64,000 bases of DNA from Thamnidium elegans (GCA_025201345.1 JAIXMG010000001.1:1-64000); one strand, 5' to 3'; positions 10,047 through 20,032 are shown, counted from the stretch's first letter. The notes: a model not told the origin generated them from the sequence alone. Numbers and translations are program-made.

Positions 10047-13000
10047 CTTTTTTTAATGTTTATATAATTTGAAGTAGCATGATTCTTTCTAGGGGAAGAA
10101 ATGTGCTGTTTTTGTTTGAATTTATCATATTTAATGGTTTCCGAATCAGTTGGAGGATACAATCTTGATAATGCATCAGGAAGAATGTTATCCATACCTT
10201 TAATGTGTACTACAGTAAAAGTATAATCAAGTAAAATGTCTAACCATTTAATGATCATACGATTAGCTGATTTTTGACTAAATACATAACAAAGGGCTTT
10301 ATGATCTGTGTATAGAGTAAATTGAGTACCCCAAACAAATTTATGAAATTGTTTTAAAGCATAGATTACTCCGTTTAATTCTCTCATCGAAGTAGAATAT
10401 AAACGCTCATGCTTATTAAACGATCTAGACATGAAACCAATATATTTGACTACAGATGTTTTTTCATTATTATGATCAATAGAATCAAACACTTGATAAA
10501 GTACACAACCAGTAGCAAAATCGCTAGAATCAGTTGCGATGCAATATGGGTGCGAGTGTTCTGGTTGTGATAATACTACATCTGACAGCATAACCTTTTT
10601 TATGGCGTCAAAATGTAATTGATGTTTTTTGGTCCAAATGAAGGGGCCATTTATTTTAATATCATGTGAACGTAAGGCATCTAGAGGAGCCATTAAAGCA
10701 GCTGCGTTTGGCAAGTGCATACGGAAGAAATTGACAAAGCCCAATATAGATTGTGCTTGTTTTTGTGTTTTAGGAGGAGGCATTTCATTAAAATTGGTAA
10801 GTTTACGCTTATCTATTCTTTTTCCTGCAGCAGATATAGAATACCCTAAAAGATATACAGCCGACTTTGCAAAATGTGATTTCTCGAAATTAATTCTTAG
10901 ATTATTTTTTGTAAGTATTTCGAGCACGTTTTTTACGTGGTAATAATGGGCATGCATTGATCTACTGGCTATACAAATATCATCCACGAAGCAAGTAACA
11001 TAAGGTAGATCTTTAAACAATGTTAACATCACTCTGCTAAACAATTGACTGATCACAGAAATGCCAAATGGCGAGCCTCGATACATATATTGCAAATTAT
11101 TAGGAGCAGTAAATGTTGTTTTTATCTGATCCGCTTCATTGACAGGGAATTGATTAAATGCCGATTTCAAATCAATTGTAGAAAATACGACACAACCAGT
11201 CATAGAATTAAATATATCGCTAATTAATGGTAAGCTGTGAGAATTCTTTGATGATTCATCAAGTGCTTCATTAAGTTTCCTTGGATCGAGAAGAAGGCGA
11301 ATATTCTTTTTATCTTTGCAGATAGCACCATTCACGTGATCTTTTTTGAATGTTACAGTCATAGGTAAATTCCAACCGGAAGGCTTAGCAGGAACAATTA
11401 TTTTATCTTTTTCCCAACTTTCAATTATTTCCATTACTTGATCCTTTAATGCATAAGGGATTGGGTATTGTCGGATATTAGCAATAAAACCAGGAGGGGT
11501 TGGTAAATGTAATACAGCATCCTTTATAGTGCATAAAGATGTCTTGTCTAATTTTTTATTTTTGTCAATATACGCTTTAATAGCATTTTCAAAGGCATAT
11601 TGTTCTTGTTCAGTACCGAAATTAGTGACATTTGGAATATAGGCATCATCGTTTTTCGAATTATCAACAACTTCTTTTTGAAGGTTTTTATGTTTAACAG
11701 CAACGTTAGACAAATAAATTTTTAGTTTGGGTAATAAATCTACACCAATTAAAATTTTTTCATTATCGGAATCAATAATATTGTCATCAATAATATCGAA
11801 TTTATGTTCAATTATTTTGTTTACATTATCATATTCGACGAGTAAAGGATCAATTGTTTGTAGACGAGGAACTTTACTACCATTAGCCATGATTAGACTA
11901 CCAGGAATAGAATGGAATGATATATTATTTTTCTGGGCATATTTTTTACTTATCAAACTAACACTAGCACCAGTATCAATAATACCATAGCTAAGAATAC
12001 TATTAATAATGATAGGTGTTGCAGGGGATAACGAGGTTCCTTCTATATTACATGGATTATCATTATCACCAACATTGTTATTTCTTACAGCAAAAATGTT
12101 CTTCTCTAGAAGATGATTCTTATTGTTGTTTAAGGAATTATCATCATTGGAGCTCTTATAGTATGGTTGAATATATTTATTAAAAAAATCATCATAATCG
12201 TTGTCTGATGTATCAGTATCAGAGTCAGAGATAGCACAAAGTTTTTTATCGTAGGTGGCAGGAGCAACCGAAAGATTTGATACATCAGTTCCCTTGGTGA
12301 AGTTACTAAGGTTAACAGAATGATCAATCTTGTTAATATTTGCATTATTGTAGTTATGACTATTATTTTTATTATTTTTATTATCAATGTAATTACTTAC
12401 AGGAGGGGAAGGCAATTTGTAACCCTTTCTTTTAAAGACTGCAATTTTAACCTCACAGTTATACGAATGACTTGGATCATCGCGGTAATTTGCAGTTCTG
12501 CAATAGGTACAAATGCCTTGTGCTCTCAACGTGGCGAAATTGACGTGTTTCGATGCAGCGGAAGACGTAGGTCCAGAGGCAACAAAAGGGGCATCGTTTT
12601 TTAAAGTGTCGAAAGGAACTTCTTCAACCTTTTCAATCATTCTTCTTTTTTTGTTGTTAACTTTATGGATCCTAGAGGATCCTAAAGTTTCTTCAATAAC
12701 AGCAATATGTCCAATAATTATTTTTTCGAACATAGCCCAACTAGCAGGAGCATGGTGCATCTTTACATTATCAAAATCAGACGGGTTGGTTTTGCGAAAG
12801 TTACTTGAAATTATTTGGTTGATTTTTCCTTGCACTTTTGAAGGAAAACAATTAACAAACAAATAAAATAACATCACATTATTTTCAATATTTATTTTAG
12901 CTCTGAGAATTAACATTCGGTATCTCTCCAAACATAAAATAAAAGATTCCTTTTCCTCAAGAGAAAAATTGATCAAACTAATAGCTAACGAATTAACGCT

Positions 13001-13354
13001 GGCTTGAGAGGCCATGTCAAAACGTTGTTGTAAAATAGTCTTAGCATCAGACCAAGAAATTGCAGACGAATTTTTTAAATTTACACTAAACCAACCATGG
13101 TGATTAGTAGAGCCTTCGAAAGCAATCTCAAGGTAATAAAACCAAGATTTACTAATATTAAGGTTATATGTAACAAACAATCTTTCAAATTTCAAAAAGA
13201 AAGTTGTTAAGGTTATTTCCTTATCATTTTTATCTTTTTCTTCGATATTCCAACAATCGAGTAAAGGGTTCACATTAAAGGCAGGTACGTCTTTAATGGG
13301 AATTCCACGATTGCTAGAACCCACCAAAGTCAAATCGTTGCTAGATAGCATACT
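9968..13354 (-). CDS. Chromovirus Gag C-terminus, protease, reverse transcriptase, RNase H
   Basis: Continuous frame of about 1127 residues. Visible in order: a gag segment, an extended zinc knuckle (CTYCRTANYRDDPSHSYNC), protease with GIIDTGASVSL and ILIGVDLLPKL, RT with FSTIDLKSAFNQF and the catalytic FVDDI (Phe in place of the usual Tyr), and RNase H (YCIATDSSDFATG, RLYSTSMRELN, LYTDHKAL, ILPDALSRL). The true start is not the first Met (13351): the frame runs through the solo LTR at 13355-13901 into the gag ORF at 13902-14353. It ends out of frame with integrase, overlapping it by 46 bp. Confidence 0.93.
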   Translation of the reverse strand, partial: SMLSSNDLTLVGSSNRGIPIKDVPAFNVNPLLDCWNIEEKDKNDKEITLTTFFLKFERLFVTYNLNISKSWFYYLEIAFEGSTNHHGWFSVNLKNSSAISWSDAKTILQQRFDMASQASVNSLAISLINFSLEEKESFILCLERYRMLILRAKINIENNVMLFYLFVNCFPSKVQGKINQIISSNFRKTNPSDFDNVKMHHAPASWAMFEKIIIGHIAVIEETLGSSRIHKVNNKKRRMIEKVEEVPFDTLKNDAPFVASGPTSSAASKHVNFATLRAQGICTYCRTANYRDDPSHSYNCEVKIAVFKRKGYKLPSPPVSNYIDNKNNKNNSHNYNNANINKIDHSVNLSNFTKGTDVSNLSVAPATYDKKLCAISDSDTDTSDNDYDDFFNKYIQPYYKSSNDDNSLNNNKNHLLEKNIFAVRNNNVGDNDNPCNIEGTSLSPATPIIINSILSYGIIDTGASVSLISKKYAQKNNISFHSIPGSLIMANGSKVPRLQTIDPLLVEYDNVNKIIEHKFDIIDDNIIDSDNEKILIGVDLLPKLKIYLSNVAVKHKNLQKEVVDNSKNDDAYIPNVTNFGTEQEQYAFENAIKAYIDKNKKLDKTSLCTIKDAVLHLPTPPGFIANIRQYPIPYALKDQVMEIIESWEKDKIIVPAKPSGWNLPMTVTFKKDHVNGAICKDKKNIRLLLDPRKLNEALDESSKNSHSLPLISDIFNSMTGCVVFSTIDLKSAFNQFPVNEADQIKTTFTAPNNLQYMYRGSPFGISVISQLFSRVMLTLFKDLPYVTCFVDDICIASRSMHAHYYHVKNVLEILTKNNLRINFEKSHFAKSAVYLLGYSISAAGKRIDKRKLTNFNEMPPPKTQKQAQSILGFVNFFRMHLPNAAALMAPLDALRSHDIKINGPFIWTKKHQLHFDAIKKVMLSDVVLSQPEHSHPYCIATDSSDFATGCVLYQVFDSIDHNNEKTSVVKYIGFMSRSFNKHERLYSTSMRELNGVIYALKQFHKFVWGTQFTLYTDHKALCYVFSQKSANRMIIKWLDILLDYTFTVVHIKGMDNILPDALSRLYPPTDSETIKYDKFKQKQHISSPRKNHATSNYINIKKRLILTLLLLTVLCLLMNNRTKQNIST

Positions 13355-13901
13355 TGTTATATCTACGTATTATATTTCAATAAATACTAATTTATATATA
13401 CTTATACAAGTCATATCCTCATATGTCACTTACATAAGCTATACACAAATCACAGTATTTATTTACAAATTAATCTCAGATATATTCTATTGTTCTATCG
13501 CTTTGATCATAAAACTAGAAGACTGCTTAAACTCTTGACAAACAGAAGATAACTGGTTTACATAAATAATTGTCACATTATTTATAATCAACAAGCCTCT
13601 ATCTTACGTCTTTTGTTAAAGAAGCCAATTAGAAACATAATACGCATTGCTGCTATTGTAATTGACCTTCTAAAAGAATCTATTTATCTTTCCAAATTGC
13701 TCATTCATTAATGTCTCGTTGAAACTGTCCAAGTTTCACATTAATGATAAGCGCTTATTCAACCCATAATATGTATATAAGGCACACACTTTTTCATTAA
13801 TAAAAATAACAATCTATTCTTAGTCTGATAATTATCTAGTTATTTTACTTTTTTATTTTATTTTTTGATATAACTTTTATTTTATAACCGTTAATATCAC
13901 A
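13355..13901 (+). mobile_element. Solo LTR, family B, TSD ATACT, inside chromovirus gag
   Basis: 547 bp, TGTTATATC...AATATCACA, flanked by ATACT at 13350-13354 and 13902-13906. Removing it joins gag (VKPIDS) directly in frame to MLSSNDL. It appears essentially identical to the solo LTR at 20653-21199 in the tandem array. Confidence 0.95.
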
Positions 13902-14353
13902 ATACTATCAATAGGTTTTACCAAGGCAGTAATTTGACTTTTGATCAATTTAGCGTGCTCATTGACCAACTTGGTGTTATTCTCAATAGTAATAAATCTC
14001 TCATTATTAGTATCAAAAATACCCTCAGAAAACAATTTAATTTTTTGCTCATTGAGATTAGCAATAATTATCATTATACTTTCATATTGATTATTAAGCT
14101 GTTCTAAAGCAGTTTTATTCTCAATAGATTTCTTATTAGAAATTTTATTGGCATTGTTGTTAACACTTTCGTAAGCAACAAATGATTCTTCCATTTCCGA
14201 ATCTTCTGTAGTAACAGAGGATTCATCCGTGGCAGAATTTTTAGCAATAGAATTGTTATTATCCAATCCCATGTTGGTTAAACCATCAAGCACTTTCGTG
14301 ACAGAATTACTATCATGAGGACTGTTAGAAATAGTAGCCGAAGAAGGATTCAT
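13902..14353 (-). CDS. Chromovirus Gag N-terminus
   Basis: About 150 residues from the ATG at 14353 (MNPSSATISNSP): Ser/Asn/Glu-rich, then a coiled-coil-like stretch (ALEQLNNQYESIMIII ... NTKLVNEHAKLIKSQI). The last codons before the solo LTR read VKPIDS; the residues after that in the raw ORF come from the LTR. The ATG lies only about 9 bases inside the 5' LTR, with no tRNA-type primer site between. Confidence 0.85.
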
Positions 14354-14362
14354 CTTAAAAAA

Positions 14363-14629
14363 TGAGATATTTAGTATCGAATTATGAAATAAAAAGAGAC
14401 AGCAGTAAATAAGATGAAACTTCTTTTGGATCTTTATTAATTAAAAAATGACTTCTAAAAAACAAGAGAGGGAACAAAAGGTTGCCTCGTAAAATATCCT
14501 TTTTATAGTAAGAATAATTTAGGTTTAAGAACCAGGGTAGTAAGCGATACCTAACCGAGGTTGTTGTGTAACCACCTCAGATATATTTGGAGTGATAACT
14601 TGCGTTAGTTTTTATGGTTAAATACCACA
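14363..14629 (-). repeat. Chromovirus 5' LTR
   Basis: 267 bp; by eye it differs from the LTR at 7968-8234 at one base (CTAACCG versus CTAACTG). It should hold the element's promoter. Directly downstream on the minus strand are TTTTTT, AAG and the gag ATG. Confidence 0.93.
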
Positions 14630-15544
14630 ACCACTCTGTTTTTTACCTCTAAAGTTGAACGGCCTAAGTTTCTCACCTTTCAGAACTTACGTATATTCCG
14701 CTCCATCTGATCCCCAGAGGTTTAACTTGGTTTCGTCTGAGAATACGACCTTCTTCCAATCTTCCACTGACCAATCACGATGTTCTTTCGCCCACTTATA
14801 ACGTTTCTTCATATGCGTAATATCAATGGCGGCTGTTGAATACTTAAATCTACACCTAAAGCCTAACTCTCTAATGACCTTTCGGGTGGCATTATAGCTA
14901 ATTGAGTATCTAACACTACACAAGTATTTATGGACATCACGAGCAGACTGTAAGGAACCGGATCGAAGTTTTAAACGTATCAATGTTTTAGTAAACGGCT
15001 TCACAATGCTGGGACTTCCGGTATGTTGTCGAATATAATTTGGAATAATGCCTGATCTCAATCTGTTTACATGAGACTTCGAAACTCCAGTACGTTTCAC
15101 AATGTTTATAGTAGGTTCACCTTTCAAAATCAGAGACTTGACATCATCACGTTTACTTTGGCTGAGTTTATAAGGCATAGTTATTTTTAAAAGTGGTAAA
15201 ATTTGGAGCGAAATAGTGAGTAGAAAATATTCGAAAAGTTCGAAGGTATTTATAGCATAAAATAGAGGAAGGTTTAAATATTAATATACTATAAATATAT
15301 TTTAGATACATCTACATGCCGGCCGTAAATGATTTATTACTTAAATTATGCGGAAAATTAAAAAAATTCCGAATCACTTTATTTTCCTTACATCATGATT
15401 ACGTCATAGAGAATAATTAAAAATTTATTCATAATAAAATTTAGACTGTTCTGATTCCTTTGATACTTAGCTTGAATAGCTAGTACCATTATTTGATGAG
15501 ATAATTAGAAAACAAGTTTTGTGGGTCAATTTATGTACCCACTG
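14630..15544 (-). pseudogene. Tc1-type transposon, 5' part: TIR, HTH domain and first catalytic Asp
   Basis: The 5' terminal repeat is CAGTGGGTACATAAATTGAC read from 15544. The transposase starts at 15178 (MPYKLSQSKRDDVKSL), with paired-like HTH domains in the first 110 residues and the first catalytic Asp in VVFSDETKLNLWGSDG. An in-frame stop appears at once if read through; a 42-nt intron at 14649-14690 (GTAAGT...TTTAG) avoids it and continues GKKQSG into the segment at 7962. Chromovirus inserted at 14629. Flanking TA at 15545-15546. Confidence 0.9.
14649..14690 (-). other. Predicted 42-nt intron in the Tc1 transposase gene
   Basis: Minus strand: donor GTAAGT, acceptor ACTTTAG. Splicing changes EYT-stop into EYTGKKQSGG, which joins the conserved GGGSIVIWGC motif. 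It is very short but close to the lower end of intron sizes in this window. Confidence 0.6.
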
Positions 15545-15545
15545 T

Positions 15546-15728
15546 ATAATTATGGTCAATCCTCTAATCATTACTCAGACAACAGTTATTACTGGACGAT
15601 GTCGGTAAGGCTTAGTTAAAATAAATATGAATTAGTCATAAAGGGATAAAGACGTGTGAGATAATCATGTATGTGTAAATATATATGAGAATATATATTT
15701 GTATATGCTTGATCACATCAGTATTTAA
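15546..15728 (-). repeat. Diverged B-family LTR fragment next to Tc1
   Basis: Read on the minus strand it begins TGATGTGATCAAGC and keeps the spaced pattern of the 5' half of B LTRs (ATACAA, CTCATAT, TACA), but is diverged. It abuts RT codons at 15729 and the Tc1 terminal repeat at 15544, so it looks like the 5' half of an LTR inserted in the gypsy RT and then cut by Tc1. Assignment by pattern only. Confidence 0.45.
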
Positions 15729-15755
15729 GAAGCTTGAGGAGGCTGGGTTGGTAGT
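15729..15755 (+). pseudogene. Gypsy RT fragment (VFKKLEEAG) detached from 7094
   Basis: Nine codons GTA TTT AAG AAG CTT GAG GAG GCT GGG, then TTG GTA GT at the LTR. On the opposite strand at 7094 the gypsy pol resumes with GTA TCG AAA GAA (VSKEKCKF). Together they form the conserved RT motif before the thumb, separated by the inversion. Both sides carry GGTAGT at the LTR edge. Confidence 0.85.
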
Positions 15756-16422
15756 TGTTTAGAACGGGGATAATAAGGTAATAAAGTATAAGGTAAAAGA
15801 AGGGAAGACAAATACAAGTATTGTGAAAACTTTGTATAGGGTTTTTTATTTCAAGAAAAAGACAAAGACGATTAAACTAAAGTTCAACCTATATTTATAG
15901 TATTTTGGTATCGATAATTATAACATGGGTATCATTCATATCATTGACATATCTAGTAAAGACAAGGATATAAATCATAATGGAAAGTTCCTGATATCAA
16001 TTACATTATATTACTCGTTACTGAATTATTCTATTGATTTCGATCAAGTTATTCTTTTTTCTAGAAAGATTTCCTGATCATATTATTGGATCAGTGTGAG
16101 ACAGGATAAAGGATTACTCTTGATAGCTGAAATAGATATGTAACCATTGGATTAAGTTTCACTTGATATAGAATTATTATATTCATGCAAGGTAAGATAT
16201 ACTCTTGTCATGTTAAACTATTAATAAGATAATAATAAATGATAATGAAAATAAACATATGCTGCTTACAACTGTAATATTAAATCTTGGTGAAGTAATG
16301 TGGGGCAATCATGCTAGTCTTATTTACAAGTATTTACATAAAGATATACGTATGTATAAATAAAGATATATATTCGTTATTATATAATGATATAAGTGAC
16401 TATGGTATAAGCATCCTCAACA
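15756..16422 (+). mobile_element. LTR family A, right inversion breakpoint and first LTR of the array
   Basis: 667 bp. Left flank is gypsy RT, right flank is Tc1 transposase, with no TSD across it. Variants in its 5' half match the inverted copy at 7095-7739, not the LTRs at 22970, 30176 and 37389. Confidence 0.93.
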
Positions 16423-16880
16423 TAGCCAGGGCATGAAGTATATCAAAGACTGGCCACTATGTAGTCCAGATCTTAATCCGATTGAGCACCTCTGGCATCA
16501 TGTAAAGAAAAGACTAGACGGTTGTTCGCTTAAGCCTAAAAATGGTGACGAATTATGGCGAAGATTTGATTATGAATGGAACAGATCTACCAAGGACGAT
16601 ATGGATAAGTACTACAATGGCTATCACAAAAGAATTGAAGCTATTATCAATGCAAAAGGGGGATATACAACCTATTAATTTTTTTATGTTTTCTCTTTTT
16701 TTAATAAGATTTCGCATATCTTCTATTTCTAATTGAATCTCCGATTTAAACACAAACATCTTACTGGAATTAGTTTAGAACTTGAAGACGTAACATATTT
16801 TTAAATTTGAGCTATCTAGCTTTATTCAATCAAAAGATACGCTAAAAACAAGTTTTGTGGGTCAATTTATGTACCCACTG
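16423..16880 (+). pseudogene. Tc1 transposase C-terminus and 3' TIR (unit 1)
   Basis: Codes from MKYIKDWPLC through SPDLNPIEHLW, which holds the third catalytic residue (Glu), to GGYTTY and stop at 16678. The terminal repeat ends ...GTACCCACTG at 16880 with TA following. Its upstream part is on the minus strand ending at 7740. TAGC at 16423 and GATAGC beside the LTR at 7740 are the target-site traces of LTR A. Confidence 0.92.
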
Positions 16881-16882
16881 TA

Positions 16883-18180
16883 TTTACAAATTAATCTCAG
16901 ATATATTCTATTGTTCTATCGCTTTGATCATAAAACTAGAAGACTGCTTAAACTCTTGACAAACAGAAGATAACTGGTTTACATAAATAATTGTCACATT
17001 ATTTATAATCAACAAGCCTCTATCTTACGTCTTTTGTTGAAGAAGCCAATTAGAAACATAATACGCATCGCTGCTATTGTAATTGACCTTCTAAAGAATC
17101 TATTTATCTTCCCAAATTGCTCATTCATTAATGTCTCGTTGAAACTGTCCAAGTTTCACATTAATGATAAGCGCTTATTCAACCCATAATATGTATATAA
17201 GGCACACACTTTTTCATTAATAAAAAGAACAATCTATTTGTCGTATTTGAGGTTGATATTTATATAAAACATATAAATAATCATATTGTGAATAAAAACA
17301 AGCTTAATAATAAAAACTTCTAATATTTCAATAATAATGCATCCCGATACATTATTATTAAACACCGAAATCAATACGGACATTTCTGGTGAAAACGGTT
17401 CCTACTTCTGACTTAAAATATAAAAATTTTAATCCAATAACATTAATGCGAGATAAGAGATATTGTAATAACATTGGTCTTGATCCAGAACTAGCTACTC
17501 TGGATAAAAGAAAGGAACACCCATTGTTATAAGCAATACATTAACTCACATCAATGATATGAATATAGTATAAATAATATACTCTAGGACATATAGAAAA
17601 TATCTCCTTTATAATAATAAAACAAATATACAGTAATAATACTCTATATCTTGTAATTACAATCCTTTAATTATATAAAATATAATTATACGGGAAAAAG
17701 TTCTAGTCAGAAATATATAAATAAAATATAAGGAACGTTTCATCAACCTACTCATAACATATCCAATAAGGACGATTCGACCACCCTGTCATTATTAAGA
17801 ACAAGGTGGAGATTACCGGAAGGACATGTTATCCGGTCAAGGGGATTGGATCAAAGAATATTTATAGTCAATTCGAAAGAGTAGAATATATATATTTGAA
17901 AGTGAGAAGGTTGAGTCTAGATATTGACCCGAACCTATCATAACAATAAGATCAGGTACCGATTACGGTTGTCAAGAAGTATAAAAAGGGATTATTATTT
18001 AGTTTAGCAGAATTCTTTAGTTTATTTTTAATTAATAAATTTCTCTAAGTTTTATCTCGATAATTTATCGTCTAATTTACTTCAATTCCAACACTATTCT
18101 TAGTCTGATAATTATCTAGTTATTTTACTTTTTTATTTTATTTTTGATATAACTTTTATTTTATAACCGTTAATATCACA
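16883..18180 (+). repeat. 3' part of a B LTR, split by a D solo LTR (unit 1)
   Basis: Matches the last about 440 bp of the 547-bp B LTR (TTTACAAATTAATC ... AATATCACA), with the D LTR inserted at 17239-18093. The 5' part of this B copy is absent: Tc1 directly abuts it. Confidence 0.85.
17239..18093 (+). mobile_element. Solo LTR, family D, TSD CTATT (unit 1)
   Basis: 855 bp, TGTCGTATTTG...ATTCCAACA, flanked by CTATT at 17234-17238 and 18094-18098 within the B LTR. No coding sequence found. Present in all three units. Confidence 0.9.
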
Positions 18181-18555
18181 GTTTGAAGTCATACATTAGT
18201 TTTATAAAACCTCTTTTTATCATACTAGGGATATTGCTTATCTCTACCATATCTTTGATATAATCTTCATAATCGTCCAGGTTATCAGCAGTTGCATTAT
18301 TTTTATCATAAATATCATTGTAATTAAAATCATGTAAGTCTTGATCAGGCTTTGAAATTTGATAGGATTGAATCTCTTCAACGTCCGTAAAATAAATTAT
18401 CTCTAACTCGGCAATACATTCATTTGCATCAAATGAAATTGTTTCGTGAGTATCGTTTACCAAAAAGAACATGAGGTGGTTGTGAGTTTGAGAGATATAC
18501 GATGAAGAAGGTTGCCATTGAGAGTCTAAATCAAATAATCTATCATTTGTAATAC
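18181..18555 (-). CDS. Orphan ORF fragment between two LTRs (unit 1)
   Basis: Open on the minus strand from the start of the B2 LTR to a stop at 18176; about 125 residues are not LTR-derived (the apparent MSNSILLHILRRY start is LTR sequence). The stretch LMFFLVNDTHETISFDANEC followed by IAELEIIYF faintly resembles the last strands of a dUTPase (GDRIAQL motif), then a Asp/Asn-rich tail. Probably the end of a retroelement pol or a captured gene. Function not established. Confidence 0.4.
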
Positions 18556-18880
18556 TGTTGTATCTACGTAATATATGTAACAATATCGAATTAGACAAAG
18601 ATTATACAAGTACTCATATTCTCATATAGTCACTTACATAATCTATATACAATTAGACTATTTCTACTTATATGACTCAGATACCTCTTAGCGTTCTATC
18701 GATTGAATATAAATTTATTAAAGACTGTTAATACTAATTGAATAACAAAGATAACTGGTTTACATAGACGGATATTCATATTTGGGCAATCTACAATTAG
18801 TTTTTTAATCGAAGCATAAATATAATGTTGCTTCTTTATGCATAAACATGTGTTACTTTCTTGATTATTTTACAAAAATA

Positions 18881-20032
18881 CAGTGGGTACATAAATTGAC
18901 CCACAAAAATTGTTTTCTAATTATCTCATCAAATAATGGTACTAGCTATTCAAGCTAAGTATCAAAGGAATCAGAACAGTCTAAATTTTATTATGAATAA
19001 ATTTTTAATTATTCTCTATGACGTAATCATGATGTAAGGAAAATAAAGTGATTCGGAATTTTTTTAATTTTCCGCATAATTTAAGTAATAAATCATTTAC
19101 GGCCGGCATGTAGATGTATCTAAAATATATTTATAGTATATTAATATTTAAACCTTCCTCTATTTTATGCTATAAATACCTTCGAACTTTTCGAATATTT
19201 TCTACTCACTATTTCGCTCCAAATTTTACCACTTTTAAAAATAACTATGCCTTATAAACTCAGCCAAAGTAAACGTGATGATGTCAAGTCTCTGATTTTG
19301 AAAGGTGAACCTACTATAAACATTGTGAAACGTACTGGAGTTTCGAAGTCTCATGTAAACAGATTGAGATCAGGCATTATTCCAAATTATATTCGACAAC
19401 ATACCGGATGTTGTACTTACGTAGTATATTCAATGATACAAATTTATACATAATTTATACAAGTATATGTTCTCACATATTTCTTACATAAATTATACAC
19501 AAATGTTGTATATTACATATATCTACTCAGACACCTTCTATTGTTCTCTTTTATCGATTATATAAGCATTAGACTGTTTTAATTCTTATCAAGGACAGAT
19601 AACTGGTTCATAAATAATGCCCCAATTACTTTGAATGAACAAGCCTCTATCCTGGATCTCTTATTTAGAAAAGCCAATTAGAAAGATAATAAGCATTGCC
19701 GCTGTTACAATTGACCTTCTAAAGAAACTATTTATATTTCCAAATTGCTCATCTACTATTAGATGGTTAACATTGTCCATGTTTCATATTAAGTGGATAA
19801 GCGCTTATTTAACTTATTTTGTATATAAGGCACACATTATTTCATTAATAAAAACAACAACCCCTTTTTAAAGTCTGATAAATTCTACGTTTATTTTCTT
19901 TATTTTCTTTTTTTGATATTTACTCTTATTAGCATAATCGTCAATATCACACCGGAAGACCCAGCATTGTGAAGCCATTTACTAAAAGATACGCTAAAAA
20001 CAAGTTTTGTGGGTCAATTTATGTACCCACTG
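18881..20032 (+). mobile_element. Internally deleted Tc1 copy, TSD TA, split by a B3 solo LTR (unit 1)
   Basis: Both terminal repeats present (CAGTGGGTACATAAATTGAC and its complement) with flanking TA at 18879-18880 and 20033-20034. It encodes only the HTH start MPYKLSQSKRDDVKSL... (from 19247) up to RQHTG, then jumps from the region after GAAGCC to the 3' end GATACGCTAAAAAC; about 1 kb including the whole catalytic domain is missing. Could only move with a transposase supplied elsewhere. Confidence 0.88.
19409..19951 (+). mobile_element. Solo LTR, family B3, TSD CCGGA (unit 1)
   Basis: 543 bp, TGTTGTACTTACG...GTCAATATCACA, flanked by CCGGA at 19404-19408 and 19952-19956. Inserted in the deleted Tc1. 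Confidence 0.92.

Larger units (their letters stand above)
7968..14629 (-). mobile_element. Complete chromodomain Ty3/gypsy retrotransposon (chromovirus), TSD ACCAC
   Basis: A full element with 267-bp LTRs at both ends that differ at one position by eye, flanked by ACCAC at 7963-7967 and 14630-14634, inserted in a Tc1 transposase gene. It encodes a single Gag-Pol-type frame on the minus strand: coiled gag, extended CCHC knuckle, DTGA protease, RT, RNase H, integrase, C-terminal chromodomain. A solo LTR interrupts gag and one frame change lies between RNase H and integrase. Its own size without the solo LTR is about 6.1 kb. The near-identical LTRs indicate recent insertion. Confidence 0.95.

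Noticed and set aside
16553..16759. 68-residue minus ORF behind the Tc1 end
   Set aside because: Antisense of Tc1 coding sequence and its 3' flank.
18176..18598. Full 140-residue ORF starting MSNSILLHILRRY as a gene
   Set aside because: The first 14 codons and start lie in the B2 LTR; only the part from 18555 down was kept, as a fragment.
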